From OMIS01 sp044350895 (GTDB lineage: Bacteria > Patescibacteriota > Microgenomatia > UBA1400 > PJMF01): DNA of 64,000 nucleotides. The DNA lies in contig JBILGT010000002.1 in the NCBI GenBank assembly GCA_044350895.1, positions 1 to 64,000 on the forward strand. The letters run 5' to 3'. The position numbers and the translations under genes are program-made. A model generated the notes under the pieces. The model had not been told where the DNA came from. It saw only the letters and a list, made by a program, of their open reading frames with translations, and did not search any database. Each line of letters opens with the position of its first letter. Positions within the stretch are counted from its first letter, which is position 1. Positions 51,013 through 61,000 of the stretch are shown in pieces.

Positions 51013-54000
51013 ATGATCAAACTCACGGGTATGAGGTTGTTTTTTTTGTGTGTGAGTTTTGTCGTGGGATTAATTAGCAGCGCCACATTAGTCTACGCGC
51101 AATCCAGCAATTTTGCTTCCTTCAAAGAAGATCTCGACTTTGTCCGTTCTCAAAGTGCTGCGGTACTTCTCTTTACACCACTTGGCTCCAACCCTGATCC
51201 TAACTTCAAAAAGCATGCGCTCAGCATGCAGCAAGTTCAAACACTCTGTGGTCAAACCGGAGACTGCGGAAACCTCGGTATTAACTTTGCCACAATGTTT
51301 AAGAAAGGTCAGTACGACAAGCTCAAGCAACTTAATATGCACTGGGCACTCGAAATCGCAGAGAAAGGTCGTGAAGCCAATGCTGCATCCGCCATTAATG
51401 AAAATCCCGATGCTCGAATTATTGTCCGTATTGGTGTAGCTGGTAATTCTGGAGGATTTGCTGACTACAACGGGAATGCAGCAGATTATATCGAGTTTCT
51501 TAAAAATCTTTCTGGTCAGGTGGGTGGCAAAGAATTTTACGCCATTGCAGGTCCAAATGAGCCAGATATCGAAAAGTGGATTGATCCCAATTGTGGAAGT
51601 GCACCGGGAGTTGAGTCAGCAGATTCACAGAAATTTTTTGATTGTGTGGGGCCAAAATTAACGCAGTATATGAACGCTGTGTGCGCCGCCAATCTCCCCA
51701 GTAATATCAAACTCCTCACTCCTGCTTTCAACATGACTTCATATAGCTTCCCCGGAATTGTCGCAGCCATGGAAAAATCAGGGGCAAACTGGAAGTGTTT
51801 CGCAGATCGCCAAACTGGTTTTGCAGGCAACCTCTACCCTGCCGGAAAAGCCATGAAAGCATACTGGAATGATGACTACACAGGAAAAACAATTCAATTT
51901 TTACAGAGCAAAGGTTTGAAGGTATATATAACTGAGACAGGACCACACACTGCAATCAGCGCCCAAGATGTAAATGCTACAGCCCATGATTTTAGCGAGT
52001 TCTACATCCACCCAATCAAAGGAATTACTGGAGGTGATAAAAATATCATTCGTGATGATTTGGTTCGGCAAGGCTATGAAGCACGCTGTGCGGCCCCTGG
52101 ATTTAATATTGAACTAGGTCAAGATGGCATTGAATGGATGGAAAAATATCTTAAATGTCGCGATGATGGCAAATGTAATGATGGAGATGTTGGCGATGGA
52201 GCTTCTTTTGGAGGAGAGACCATTCAACAATTTACAGCCACAATGAATGAGCATACCTCCATTGGTCAAAGAGTGCTTTCAATTCTATCAATCGACTATC
52301 GAGACTCACTGATCCCTGTTTTTAGAGATGTTGACCAAGTCCCACAACTGAAACGGTCACTTGAGGATTATTTTGGCTACAGAGAACCCGCCAACGACCA
52401 ATATAACCTTGCTGAACTTAGATCTTCAGCTATAAATTCACTCCTCACAACCAACCAACGATGCACCCAATCTGCTATCTCACTCTTACAAAGAGACGAA
52501 ATGTGTAAAAAGCTACAAGATCCGACTAAATGTGCGCTGTACGAATCAAAAGTGCCTGAGACCCAACTTACCGTAAAACAACTTCTAGATGCATACAATG
52601 CTTATGCAGGAATTTCCACTGACCATGACGCCACGTGCTCAAAAATAACTGGAGGAGCTGATACAGAACTGCGTCGTGGAATGCTTAATCTGCCACTGCA
52701 AATTGATAACGCGTATCGCCTCGCATTTCTCGTTACCACAATCAGAACTAGAGTTCCGCTGGCTGGAGATATGATGAACTTGTTCCAACATCCACACCGT
52801 GGAGAACTCAATGAAGCCCCCGATCCTGCCCACGTCGTAATTGTGACAGCATTTAAAATACCTGATATCACAACAAATAAAGGCACAATTGACACACAAG
52901 GTGAACCAAAAAGCGGTCATACAGACTTCAATGACCCAGCTATGTTGACTCGCGATGTACTTATCCCAAGTACCATCAAACAAGAACTCGACAGGAGAGG
53001 TGATCTTGAACGTAAGAGATTACTCAATATGGGTCAAGTGATTGCAGACCAGGATCAAGATGATAAAACAATGGAAATTGCCTGTCGCATCAAAGGTGTT
53101 GGTGGACAACAATGTCTCGATCCTTTAACTAGTGCGCTGGTGGATATTATCAACGCACAATCACTCATTGAGACTGAGAATGAACAACTTATTGAAAAAG
53201 CTGTCGGGACAGATGTCTATACTGCTGTAGAAAAAGAACAGATGTTCAAACTCAACTGTGACGATGCTCCAACTGAAGAACCCACCTATATATTTGATCC
53301 AGGTGAGCTACAGCCACTCAACAATGCCGGCCGCGTATTCAAAACTGACTTTGGCGTAGCGATTTTGGAAAATCTTTTCACCGATGAATCACACATGAGA
53401 CCAGGAACTTTTGAGTATGATCCTACCTATGCTGATACTGAGAGTAATAAAAAATCAGCCCCCGGTGGTTTCCACTGGGGACTTAAGTCAGTTTTCCATG
53501 TCACTAGTGACAACACGTTTGGACCAACAGATACCAGCCGTTCTGTGAAACATTTCATCGTCTACCCTGAAGGGTACGACCTTAAAACTGTTGAAGCGGT
53601 TATGTCGGGCACATTCTTTACGACACAACAAATTGTGGCATTGAGGGATAAGGCTCTTGATTATCAACGATTCATGATTAAAGACGACAAAATTTTATTT
53701 GATGGCGGCGAAATTTCCCACTCATTTACCGACTATACAGTGGAATACGATGAGGGCTATTGCGATACAACCTACTATAATTCTGCTGGAGAACTCAAAC
53801 GTACACCTCCTTGTCCCACAGGTTCATTCGGCTTCAGACTTTTTGCCAGTAAAGATCCCACTTCAGCAGGAATTCTGGGAGGTAGACTTGGATTTTGGAT
53901 GCACACCATTCAGCTCACCCTGCAACGAGCAGAAGCACTCACCCACAAATATCTTGAGAATTGTACTAGTACTGAAGATTTCTTGCTAGATCAATGCGGA

Positions 54001-55239
54001 GGCTCTTCAAGTAGCCAAGTAGGTAGTGATGAAGACAAAGATGATGACTTTGATAAGCTCCAGCCATTCCCAATCACCTACTGGAATGGCAGCGAAGTCA
54101 CATTCAGACCACCAAATCGAGAAATGTGGGATGCAATTATCAGTGCTTCAAGTCAGCATGGTTGCGATCCGTGGCTCGTACTCGCCACTGCTCATGCTGA
54201 AAGTGCCAACTTTGTAAATGAATCTTCACCAGGTAGTAATGGCGAGCAAGGACTCTTTGGGTTTACCCCTGCTGAATGGGAGAAATGGAAAACTGAGAAC
54301 AATTCACCTGCCAATGCAGATCACCACATGTCTCGTTGTGACTACTGGCAGCCTACATCCTTTTCTGCCCGCACACTTGATTTCAGCTCCCCCACCAACA
54401 TCCGCTCTGCTGTAGATTCTGCGTGTCGCAGAATCCTTTGGACTGGGGCGCAAAGGCAAAGCAGCACGCAACAAAAGTTTTTGTACGATTTCAGTAGCTC
54501 AAACAAAGCTTACAAGAGTAACCCTTGGAATGGAGTAACTCCTGATGCTGAGATCTGGACTAACAGTACTAATCAAGCAGACTATGTCTTCCGTTTATGG
54601 CAAGAGCTTTTGACAAAAACCGGCAATACTCCAAAATCACAACCTACTGGATATCCATATGCTACTTGTATGGGAGAAGCACCAAAACCGACTGTCATAG
54701 ACACCAACGCAGACGCAGCCGACTACAAAGGTCGCACTACTCTTCCAGCCACCGGACAAGCAACATACTATAGTGCTGGGGTGATGAACCAAGTGCTCAA
54801 CTATCGTGAAGGTGGAGAGATTAATCCAAATCTCGTGGATACTTGTGAAATTGCATCCACCGGGGCACTCAAAGCACAGTTTGATCAAATGCAGGCTGAA
54901 GCAGATCGCAATGGCACTGGTAAATTTGTGGGTTGTGCAGCAATGCTGCGTTTGGGTGATGTACGATTCAGAGATAATAAGGATAAGAATGACGTTCGGG
55001 TCGTATGGATTCAGCGGCCACCAGGAGCTCCTTCAGATATTCCAGAAGTGATTGGGCCAATTGCAATTATTGACGTGGCGGCATCTCAGGACTATGCACG
55101 GTTGCGCGCAAAGGGTTGGATTATTGACTTAGACTTCCACACCTTCCGCAGATTATTTGAGTGGCAAGGCAGTTGGAGACGTCCACAAGAAGGCATTAGA
55201 GTGTGTGACACAAGAGATCAGTGTTTACTTGGAAGTTAA
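51013..55239 (+). CDS. Secreted multidomain cell-wall enzyme: GH-A-like, lytic-transglycosylase-like and barrel-like domains
   Basis: A 1408-residue exported protein (signal peptide about 1-30, VYAQ). Residues about 40-340 look like a clan GH-A glycoside hydrolase: N182-E183-P fits the acid/base site and E308 in YITETG the nucleophile. The middle (about 340-1010) is unrecognised. Residues about 1015-1180 resemble a lytic transglycosylase: ATAHAES with Glu1063 as catalytic acid, then GEQGLFGFTPAEW. The tail (about 1245-1408; GQATYYSAG, then IAIIDVA and WIIDLDFHTFRRL) resembles an RlpA-like double-psi barrel, the least sure part. It lies between the pilin-like array and a VirB6-like gene, where a VirB1-type wall cutter would be expected. 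Whether it remains one chain is unknown. Confidence 0.75.
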   Translation: MIKLTGMRLFFLCVSFVVGLISSATLVYAQSSNFASFKEDLDFVRSQSAAVLLFTPLGSNPDPNFKKHALSMQQVQTLCGQTGDCGNLGINFATMFKKGQYDKLKQLNMHWALEIAEKGREANAASAINENPDARIIVRIGVAGNSGGFADYNGNAADYIEFLKNLSGQVGGKEFYAIAGPNEPDIEKWIDPNCGSAPGVESADSQKFFDCVGPKLTQYMNAVCAANLPSNIKLLTPAFNMTSYSFPGIVAAMEKSGANWKCFADRQTGFAGNLYPAGKAMKAYWNDDYTGKTIQFLQSKGLKVYITETGPHTAISAQDVNATAHDFSEFYIHPIKGITGGDKNIIRDDLVRQGYEARCAAPGFNIELGQDGIEWMEKYLKCRDDGKCNDGDVGDGASFGGETIQQFTATMNEHTSIGQRVLSILSIDYRDSLIPVFRDVDQVPQLKRSLEDYFGYREPANDQYNLAELRSSAINSLLTTNQRCTQSAISLLQRDEMCKKLQDPTKCALYESKVPETQLTVKQLLDAYNAYAGISTDHDATCSKITGGADTELRRGMLNLPLQIDNAYRLAFLVTTIRTRVPLAGDMMNLFQHPHRGELNEAPDPAHVVIVTAFKIPDITTNKGTIDTQGEPKSGHTDFNDPAMLTRDVLIPSTIKQELDRRGDLERKRLLNMGQVIADQDQDDKTMEIACRIKGVGGQQCLDPLTSALVDIINAQSLIETENEQLIEKAVGTDVYTAVEKEQMFKLNCDDAPTEEPTYIFDPGELQPLNNAGRVFKTDFGVAILENLFTDESHMRPGTFEYDPTYADTESNKKSAPGGFHWGLKSVFHVTSDNTFGPTDTSRSVKHFIVYPEGYDLKTVEAVMSGTFFTTQQIVALRDKALDYQRFMIKDDKILFDGGEISHSFTDYTVEYDEGYCDTTYYNSAGELKRTPPCPTGSFGFRLFASKDPTSAGILGGRLGFWMHTIQLTLQRAEALTHKYLENCTSTEDFLLDQCGGSSSSQVGSDEDKDDDFDKLQPFPITYWNGSEVTFRPPNREMWDAIISASSQHGCDPWLVLATAHAESANFVNESSPGSNGEQGLFGFTPAEWEKWKTENNSPANADHHMSRCDYWQPTSFSARTLDFSSPTNIRSAVDSACRRILWTGAQRQSSTQQKFLYDFSSSNKAYKSNPWNGVTPDAEIWTNSTNQADYVFRLWQELLTKTGNTPKSQPTGYPYATCMGEAPKPTVIDTNADAADYKGRTTLPATGQATYYSAGVMNQVLNYREGGEINPNLVDTCEIASTGALKAQFDQMQAEADRNGTGKFVGCAAMLRLGDVRFRDNKDKNDVRVVWIQRPPGAPSDIPEVIGPIAIIDVAASQDYARLRAKGWIIDLDFHTFRRLFEWQGSWRRPQEGIRVCDTRDQCLLGS

Positions 55240-55255
55240 TTAAAATTTCAATTAA

Positions 55256-56158
55256 TTAGATTCGCTTACTTGGTGAGAACTCTGGTGGTGGTGAAATACT
55301 ATTCTTTTTGTTAGCTGGCTTCACAATTTTTGACTTATTGTTTTTTTCAGGTTCACGAAGCCCCCCTTCAACGGTGAAACCAATATCTGTTTCCACTGGA
55401 GTCGCCTTTTCCTGACTGTTTTTCTTAAAGTTTCGACGCGCACCAAATCGTATAAGTTGCGCCACTACTTCAAAAGTTTCAGCAGAAGTTGTTACTGAAC
55501 TTAAGTTCTGAGTACTGTTTTCAATCCCAGCTAATAAATTTGTAGCCACTTCACTTTCAATGGATATTCCCAAATTCTGCAGTAGTTGGGCAATTACTTC
55601 ACTACTGGAACTCACTGAGCCTGAATCGATTTTCACTGTCCCAAACGATGTCGTAAAGTTGTTAATAGAAACAAGTGAAGCAGTTTTGAATAAGTCCTCA
55701 TATCCAAAGTAGAGTTGTTCCAAACTTTCGAGATCAGTTACACCCACTAAAAAAACTGCATCTGCGACTGCGCCAGTATATGTGAATTCAACTTGTGATG
55801 CATCAAGCGGTGGGAACCCTGCTTTTGGCTTGATGGTCAAATAAAATTTGCCCGTATCCTCACCAATGTGATAACTCACCTTATCCACTTGTTCTGGAGA
55901 ATATGCAAAACTTATTCCCAGATTTTGATTTCCCATATCGATTTGCGTTTGCTCAATACCAATCAATGAGGCATCTGTTCTCTCCTCTATTTGCGGCGAA
56001 ACGAGCCGCACCGACTTTTGTGCAGCAGAAAATGCTAAATACAAACTAGCCGCAACTGCACGATGATCAAATGATGTTTGTGAAGGGTGAATAACCAGAA
56101 TTGTACTGGCAGAATCAAGTATGTTTTTAAGTTGTGACAACTGTGTTTCATCGAGCAT
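55256..56158 (-). CDS. Degenerate DHH-family phosphoesterase-like protein
   Basis: A 300-residue soluble protein with the layout of DHH/DHHA1 (NrnA-like) phosphoesterases: ILVIHPSQTSFDHRAVAASLYLAF matches the DxDA motif region, and ATNLLAGIENSTQNLSSV to TFEVVAQLIRFGA matches the region after the DHH motif. But the metal-binding residues of the first motif are replaced (SFDHRA for PDxDA), and no DHH triad is seen where expected (SINNFTTS). So it is probably catalytically dead or altered. The C-terminus is basic and proline-rich. It points against the flanking genes. ATG at 56158 preferred to the upstream TTG. Confidence 0.65.
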   Translation of the reverse strand: MLDETQLSQLKNILDSASTILVIHPSQTSFDHRAVAASLYLAFSAAQKSVRLVSPQIEERTDASLIGIEQTQIDMGNQNLGISFAYSPEQVDKVSYHIGEDTGKFYLTIKPKAGFPPLDASQVEFTYTGAVADAVFLVGVTDLESLEQLYFGYEDLFKTASLVSINNFTTSFGTVKIDSGSVSSSSEVIAQLLQNLGISIESEVATNLLAGIENSTQNLSSVTTSAETFEVVAQLIRFGARRNFKKNSQEKATPVETDIGFTVEGGLREPEKNNKSKIVKPANKKNSISPPPEFSPSKRI

Positions 56159-56266
56159 AGAATTCAATCCCTATAACTATGTATATTTGTTATCACACTA
56201 TACCAATCGTTGTCTACATACAAAAAAAATTCCCAAGTTACTTTACCCTTTGCATCATACTTTTGG

Positions 56267-56272
56267 TATACT
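56267..56272 (+). promoter_or_regulatory. Extended -10 of the VirB6-like gene (leaderless start)
   Basis: TGg plus TATACT, 9 bases before the ATG at 56282. Confidence 0.55.
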
Positions 56273-56281
56273 ACACACATC

Positions 56282-57979
56282 ATGTTGAAACGGATACTTC
56301 TGACCGTGTTTTCTTTGTTTGTGCTCAACACAAGTATTGTGAGTGCTCAAGGTACAGCACCTACCCCAACTCCTGGTGCTGATGCAGACAACAATGGGTA
56401 CGTTGATAACCCATACAGTTATAATATAACCACCGATGAGTATGCCTCATATAAAAAAGCCACTCAAAATTGTGAGACCCCTTCCCTAGAATGTTTGGTC
56501 AAGTACACTACTCGCTTTGCAGCTATGGAGTGGGCACTCGATATCGCCTATGGTCAAAAAATTGCTGACAACGGGCGCAGTGGCGGCGTCTTTGCAGGAG
56601 TAATGGGACTTGTAAATGAGATGTACAAGAATCCTGCGGCACACACAGCTACCTATGTGGCTGACGTGATGCACACAGCTGGTTTTGCTCCAAAAGCATA
56701 TGCGCAAGGTCTGGGTTTTGCGTCCCTTGATCCAATTTTGAACTTATGGAAAGTGTTCAGAAATGTAGCGTACTTCTTCTTCATTATCATTTTCATTTTC
56801 TTAGGCTTTATGATTATGCTGCGCAAAAAGATCAGTGGACAGGCAGCAGTCACTGCTCAGCAAGCAATTCCATCAGTCATTATTAGTTTGATTCTCGTCA
56901 CTTTTTCCTATGCCATTGCTGGTTTCATGATTGATTTAATGTATGTACTGATGTTCCTTATTGTGGGCGTATTTGAAGGAATAACATCGAGTATCGAAGT
57001 GGCTGGACAACAAATGACTGGCGCGACCCTAGTTAACCTCAACTTTATTGGATTGTTCGCATTTCTTTTTAAAGCAAATACTGATGCCCAGGCAATTGGA
57101 ACTAACATAAACATTTCATCAAGTATTATTGAAGCAGCGGCAGATAGCTCTAATGTGGCAACATACTTAGGTGGTGTTATCGGTGGATTGACACTCACCT
57201 TGATCATCACGGTTGCTGTTTTAATTGGTTCTGTCAGATTATTCTTTGAATTACTCAAATCATATGCATCCATTATTATGTATGTTGTCACTAGTCCATT
57301 AGTATTAATGTTTGGAGCACTTCCTGGTAACGATGTATTTGGGAAATGGATCAAAGGAATTATTGGAAACCTTCTTGCCTTCCCCACAGTTTTATTAGTG
57401 TTGATAATTTTCATTGAATTTACCCATCAAGGTGGTAGCGCTGGCGGCGCAACTGCAGGATTCATGCCACCATTTTTAATTGGAAATGGCAGTGCTGCAA
57501 ACATGATTGGGCCACTACTGGGTCTTGCTATTATCTTAGGACTTCCAGACATTGTGAAAGAAGTTAAAAAAGCGGCAGGTGCTGGAGAAGGTGGAATTGG
57601 CAGCATGCTTGCTGGCTTTGCTACAAGTAATTTGAAGTCAGGAATTAGATACTCGCCGATTACAGGGCGCGCGGCTGGATATATTGGCGGTGCTGGAGAA
57701 GGAATAGCTAGAGCGGCGTATAACGGTGACTTCTTGACTAGACCAGGTGTTGCTTGGGACAAAATCAAAGGTTATGCTGGAGTACGAGGTGGGCAAGGTG
57801 CTGACTTCGGAAAGAGATTCGCGTCTGGTGCAGAACAGGTTTTTGAAAACAAATGGATGGATCCTAATGCCTGGGAAAATGTCATTTTGTCTCAAGGTAG
57901 AGAGAAAAAAGCTGCAGAAATCAAGGCGCGTCTTGAAAAACTTGACAAACTCGGTCGTACCCCAGGCAGAAGATCTTAA
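56282..57979 (+). CDS. VirB6/TrbL-like multi-spanning secretion protein
   Basis: A 565-residue protein: signal peptide (about 1-24), an exterior N-terminal part (about 25-150), then about six or seven hydrophobic helices (about 155-430) and a soluble charged C-terminus (about 440-565). Size, topology and neighbours fit the VirB6/TrbL inner-membrane channel component of type IV secretion systems; sequence motifs are weak. ATG at 56282 chosen because TATACT precedes it by 9 bases within the longer frame. It probably forms the membrane pore of the locus. Confidence 0.7.
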   Translation: MLKRILLTVFSLFVLNTSIVSAQGTAPTPTPGADADNNGYVDNPYSYNITTDEYASYKKATQNCETPSLECLVKYTTRFAAMEWALDIAYGQKIADNGRSGGVFAGVMGLVNEMYKNPAAHTATYVADVMHTAGFAPKAYAQGLGFASLDPILNLWKVFRNVAYFFFIIIFIFLGFMIMLRKKISGQAAVTAQQAIPSVIISLILVTFSYAIAGFMIDLMYVLMFLIVGVFEGITSSIEVAGQQMTGATLVNLNFIGLFAFLFKANTDAQAIGTNINISSSIIEAAADSSNVATYLGGVIGGLTLTLIITVAVLIGSVRLFFELLKSYASIIMYVVTSPLVLMFGALPGNDVFGKWIKGIIGNLLAFPTVLLVLIIFIEFTHQGGSAGGATAGFMPPFLIGNGSAANMIGPLLGLAIILGLPDIVKEVKKAAGAGEGGIGSMLAGFATSNLKSGIRYSPITGRAAGYIGGAGEGIARAAYNGDFLTRPGVAWDKIKGYAGVRGGQGADFGKRFASGAEQVFENKWMDPNAWENVILSQGREKKAAEIKARLEKLDKLGRTPGRRS

Positions 57980-58067
57980 TCTAGTTCTCAATTAAAAAAA
58001 TTCACGAATATTATTAAGAAGCTGACATTTTCATCTTTTACTCTAGTACTTAGAGGGTCAAATAGGT

Positions 58068-61000
58068 CTAGTGTTTAACCTCAGCCTTACCAGAAGCATC
58101 TTTCTCTACTGCATGCTCGTGTTCGTATGGTGGTTTAAATTCCCCTTCAGAATATAGAGGGATAGCTCGTTTAATGCTGTGAGAAAGATCATCATCTTCT
58201 TCTGTTTCAATTTCCCATAACTTACGCATATAGAACATCTTATATCTATCACGAGGTCCTGCGATACAATAAGGTGGTGCGTTTCGCAAATCACCACCCA
58301 TCAATCTTACAATTTCCTCGACTACATATCCAGGCAAACCACCAACTAGAACATATTTGCTCATAAGTTCTCTATATAATGAATTTACTTTATGCCGTAA
58401 ATGCCCGGATTCATAATTATGCAAAAGATCTGTAATATACGCACAAGTCAGTGGCGCAAATAACAATTGATGCTTTCCAGGAACCAATTTTGCCTTGCCC
58501 ATATAATCCTTAATCCAAACTCTTAATAGTCCTTCAACTGCACCCTTATCCATATCAGGATCCATTGGTTTTTCAAATGCATCAAACAGTCCTTCTAGTT
58601 GGGTGCTGGCAATTTCGAATTGAACGGCAGAGAAATTGGGTGATTCATGTCCACCAAAAAGAATATTTTGACCAAACATTGCATCCAACTGGGCAAGTCT
58701 ATACTCTTTTTCATCCTTAAATTTTTTGTCCTTATACTTTTTATTAGCTTCCTTTAATTTTCTGTAATTAAAGTAGCCTTGGTGCTTAAATTCCTCTACG
58801 AAATCATTGACAGCTGTATTAAAGGCTGACTCTGTTATTCTTCCAGAAGTTATATCAGCAATTAACTGCCGTTTGCGCGCTTCTAGTTCCATTACTTGAG
58901 ACGTCATTTCAGGCAATAATGGGAAGATTGGTTGATCAAGGTCAATGATAGCTCCTTCAAACAAACGTTTTTCTCTAGCTGGTGTCAAAGCATGAAGTGC
59001 CTCAGCATCATCTTTACCATGAAGATGCAGGTGCAGATCCAAATGATGTCTCGGCATAAATAACTTGCGAGCTTCGGTTATCCAAAGTGGTAATTTATCG
59101 TGCTTCATAAGTTCCTGCGCTGAGAACCTGGGGGCTGGTGGCAAATTACTAAACCGTGTAAATAAATACAATTCAAAAAGGTCATGTACTTCTTCAGCAC
59201 TACGAGCTTTATTAAGCCAGTTGTCATCAAAACTTTGAGCCACAAGTGCAATAAACTGATCTCGATCCACGAATTGGAAAATTCTCATGAACCTGGCTCT
59301 TGAGAGCCGATCATATCTAGTTGCATTGTATAAGTCCAAGGAGAATCTATTGGAGTAAGCGGATTCATCTTTACGAAGTGTTTCACCTGGAGAGAATCCA
59401 TGACCACGAGTAGTACCACGACCTAAATATGGTTGATATCCAACAGATTTTGCACCAAATGCTTTATAATAATTTAGGAGTGCAAGTCTTCTAAATATTG
59501 GTATGTCAGCAAAAACAAGTTTAATAATTGATGTAAAATCATCAGCAACGTGTTCATTAAGTACTCCATATGCAAATGGTTGATCCAACTTAGCTATTTT
59601 ACTCAGCCGAGTTTGGAACTCATGGTCAGGCTCCCCTTGAATTCTTACTACCTGACTTCCACCCACGACACGATATGCTTGTTCTACTGGATTTTCATCC
59701 ATAATTTCATCAATGCGCGATTGATAATCTGCTGTGGTTTCACCTTGGCGTTGTGGGACTAGCTTTACGACTGCAGCTCTATCGCCAGCTTGTATTGCAT
59801 CTCTCGTTTTTCTCAATCTCTCCTGATAGTCAGGGTGAGTTTCCCTTTGGATCATCCTAATATTGCCTGAATGATCAGCTAATCTGGCTCTTGTGGCATT
59901 TGTTGGATTTCCTGCGGCATCAATTATTTGGTCATGTATAGCTTCTACTAAATGGCCTTTACCGACACCACCGAACTTTTCATTATCCTTAATTCGTGAA
60001 GTAATAAATCGCCACATAGCAATGGCGCGGACATCAACAGCAACACCATTTTCAAAATCCTTAATACCAACTGGTCGATTTGGATCTTTAAAATATAGCA
60101 TTGCAAGTGTTTGCGGAGTACCGCCATTACCAGCAAACGGTTTAATCATATGATTTAAGTTATGTGCCCAATCTTTACTACGGGATGTTCCATCAATGGC
60201 AGCGGCAGTAGTAGCAACACCATCCTTCAAAAGACTTTGTTGGTAATAATCTTCGACTTCACCTAAGCCAGCTTCATACCGATTTTTTAGCGCTTTAAAA
60301 CGATCACTATCATATATAGCTGTTTGATCCATTAGCTCACTTACGACTTCTTGAATTGACATTGTCTGAGGATCCAGAGGTGTCAAAAGTTCTCTGGTGT
60401 GTTGTTGAATTAGTTGCTGTGCTCTTCTTTCAAACGCATCAATAACTCGATCTTCTTCTCCAACACCAGTTCTATTAAGGACGCCCGCTGTTTGTAATCT
60501 GTTGTATTCGGTGATGAGATTATCTCTTAGTTGTTTAAGCTCAGGCATCGACATGCCCTCTTTCATCATTGCTTGTCTACTTTCTGGAATCTCAGCAACT
60601 AATCCTTCCCAGACTACTAGCTCCTTAGAGAAGTCAATTTTAAATTTCTCAACATTTCTAGTTTGAGTAAAACGATCAACCAGAGCCTGAATTTCACCTA
60701 TTCTTTCAACCAAAGCGCGTCTACGATCAGTAATGACATCTCTTTGCTGTTGATTGTTTCTGTTATATCCAAGTGCCGTAGTAGGTAAATTTGTGACAGC
60801 TTGATCAAAATTGGTCAGAACCGTAGTAGCATCTTGCAAAGCTTGCTGTGCTGCTATATCAGTTGTAATACCTGAAAGGTCTTGATTTACAACTGTTTCA
60901 GCAGCAACGGCCCATGGTTCAGTAGCAATTTGTTTCTGCCAAGTATTAAATGCGGTTTCTTGGAGGTTCTCTATTTGCTGAAGTATTCTCTGCTGTAAGG

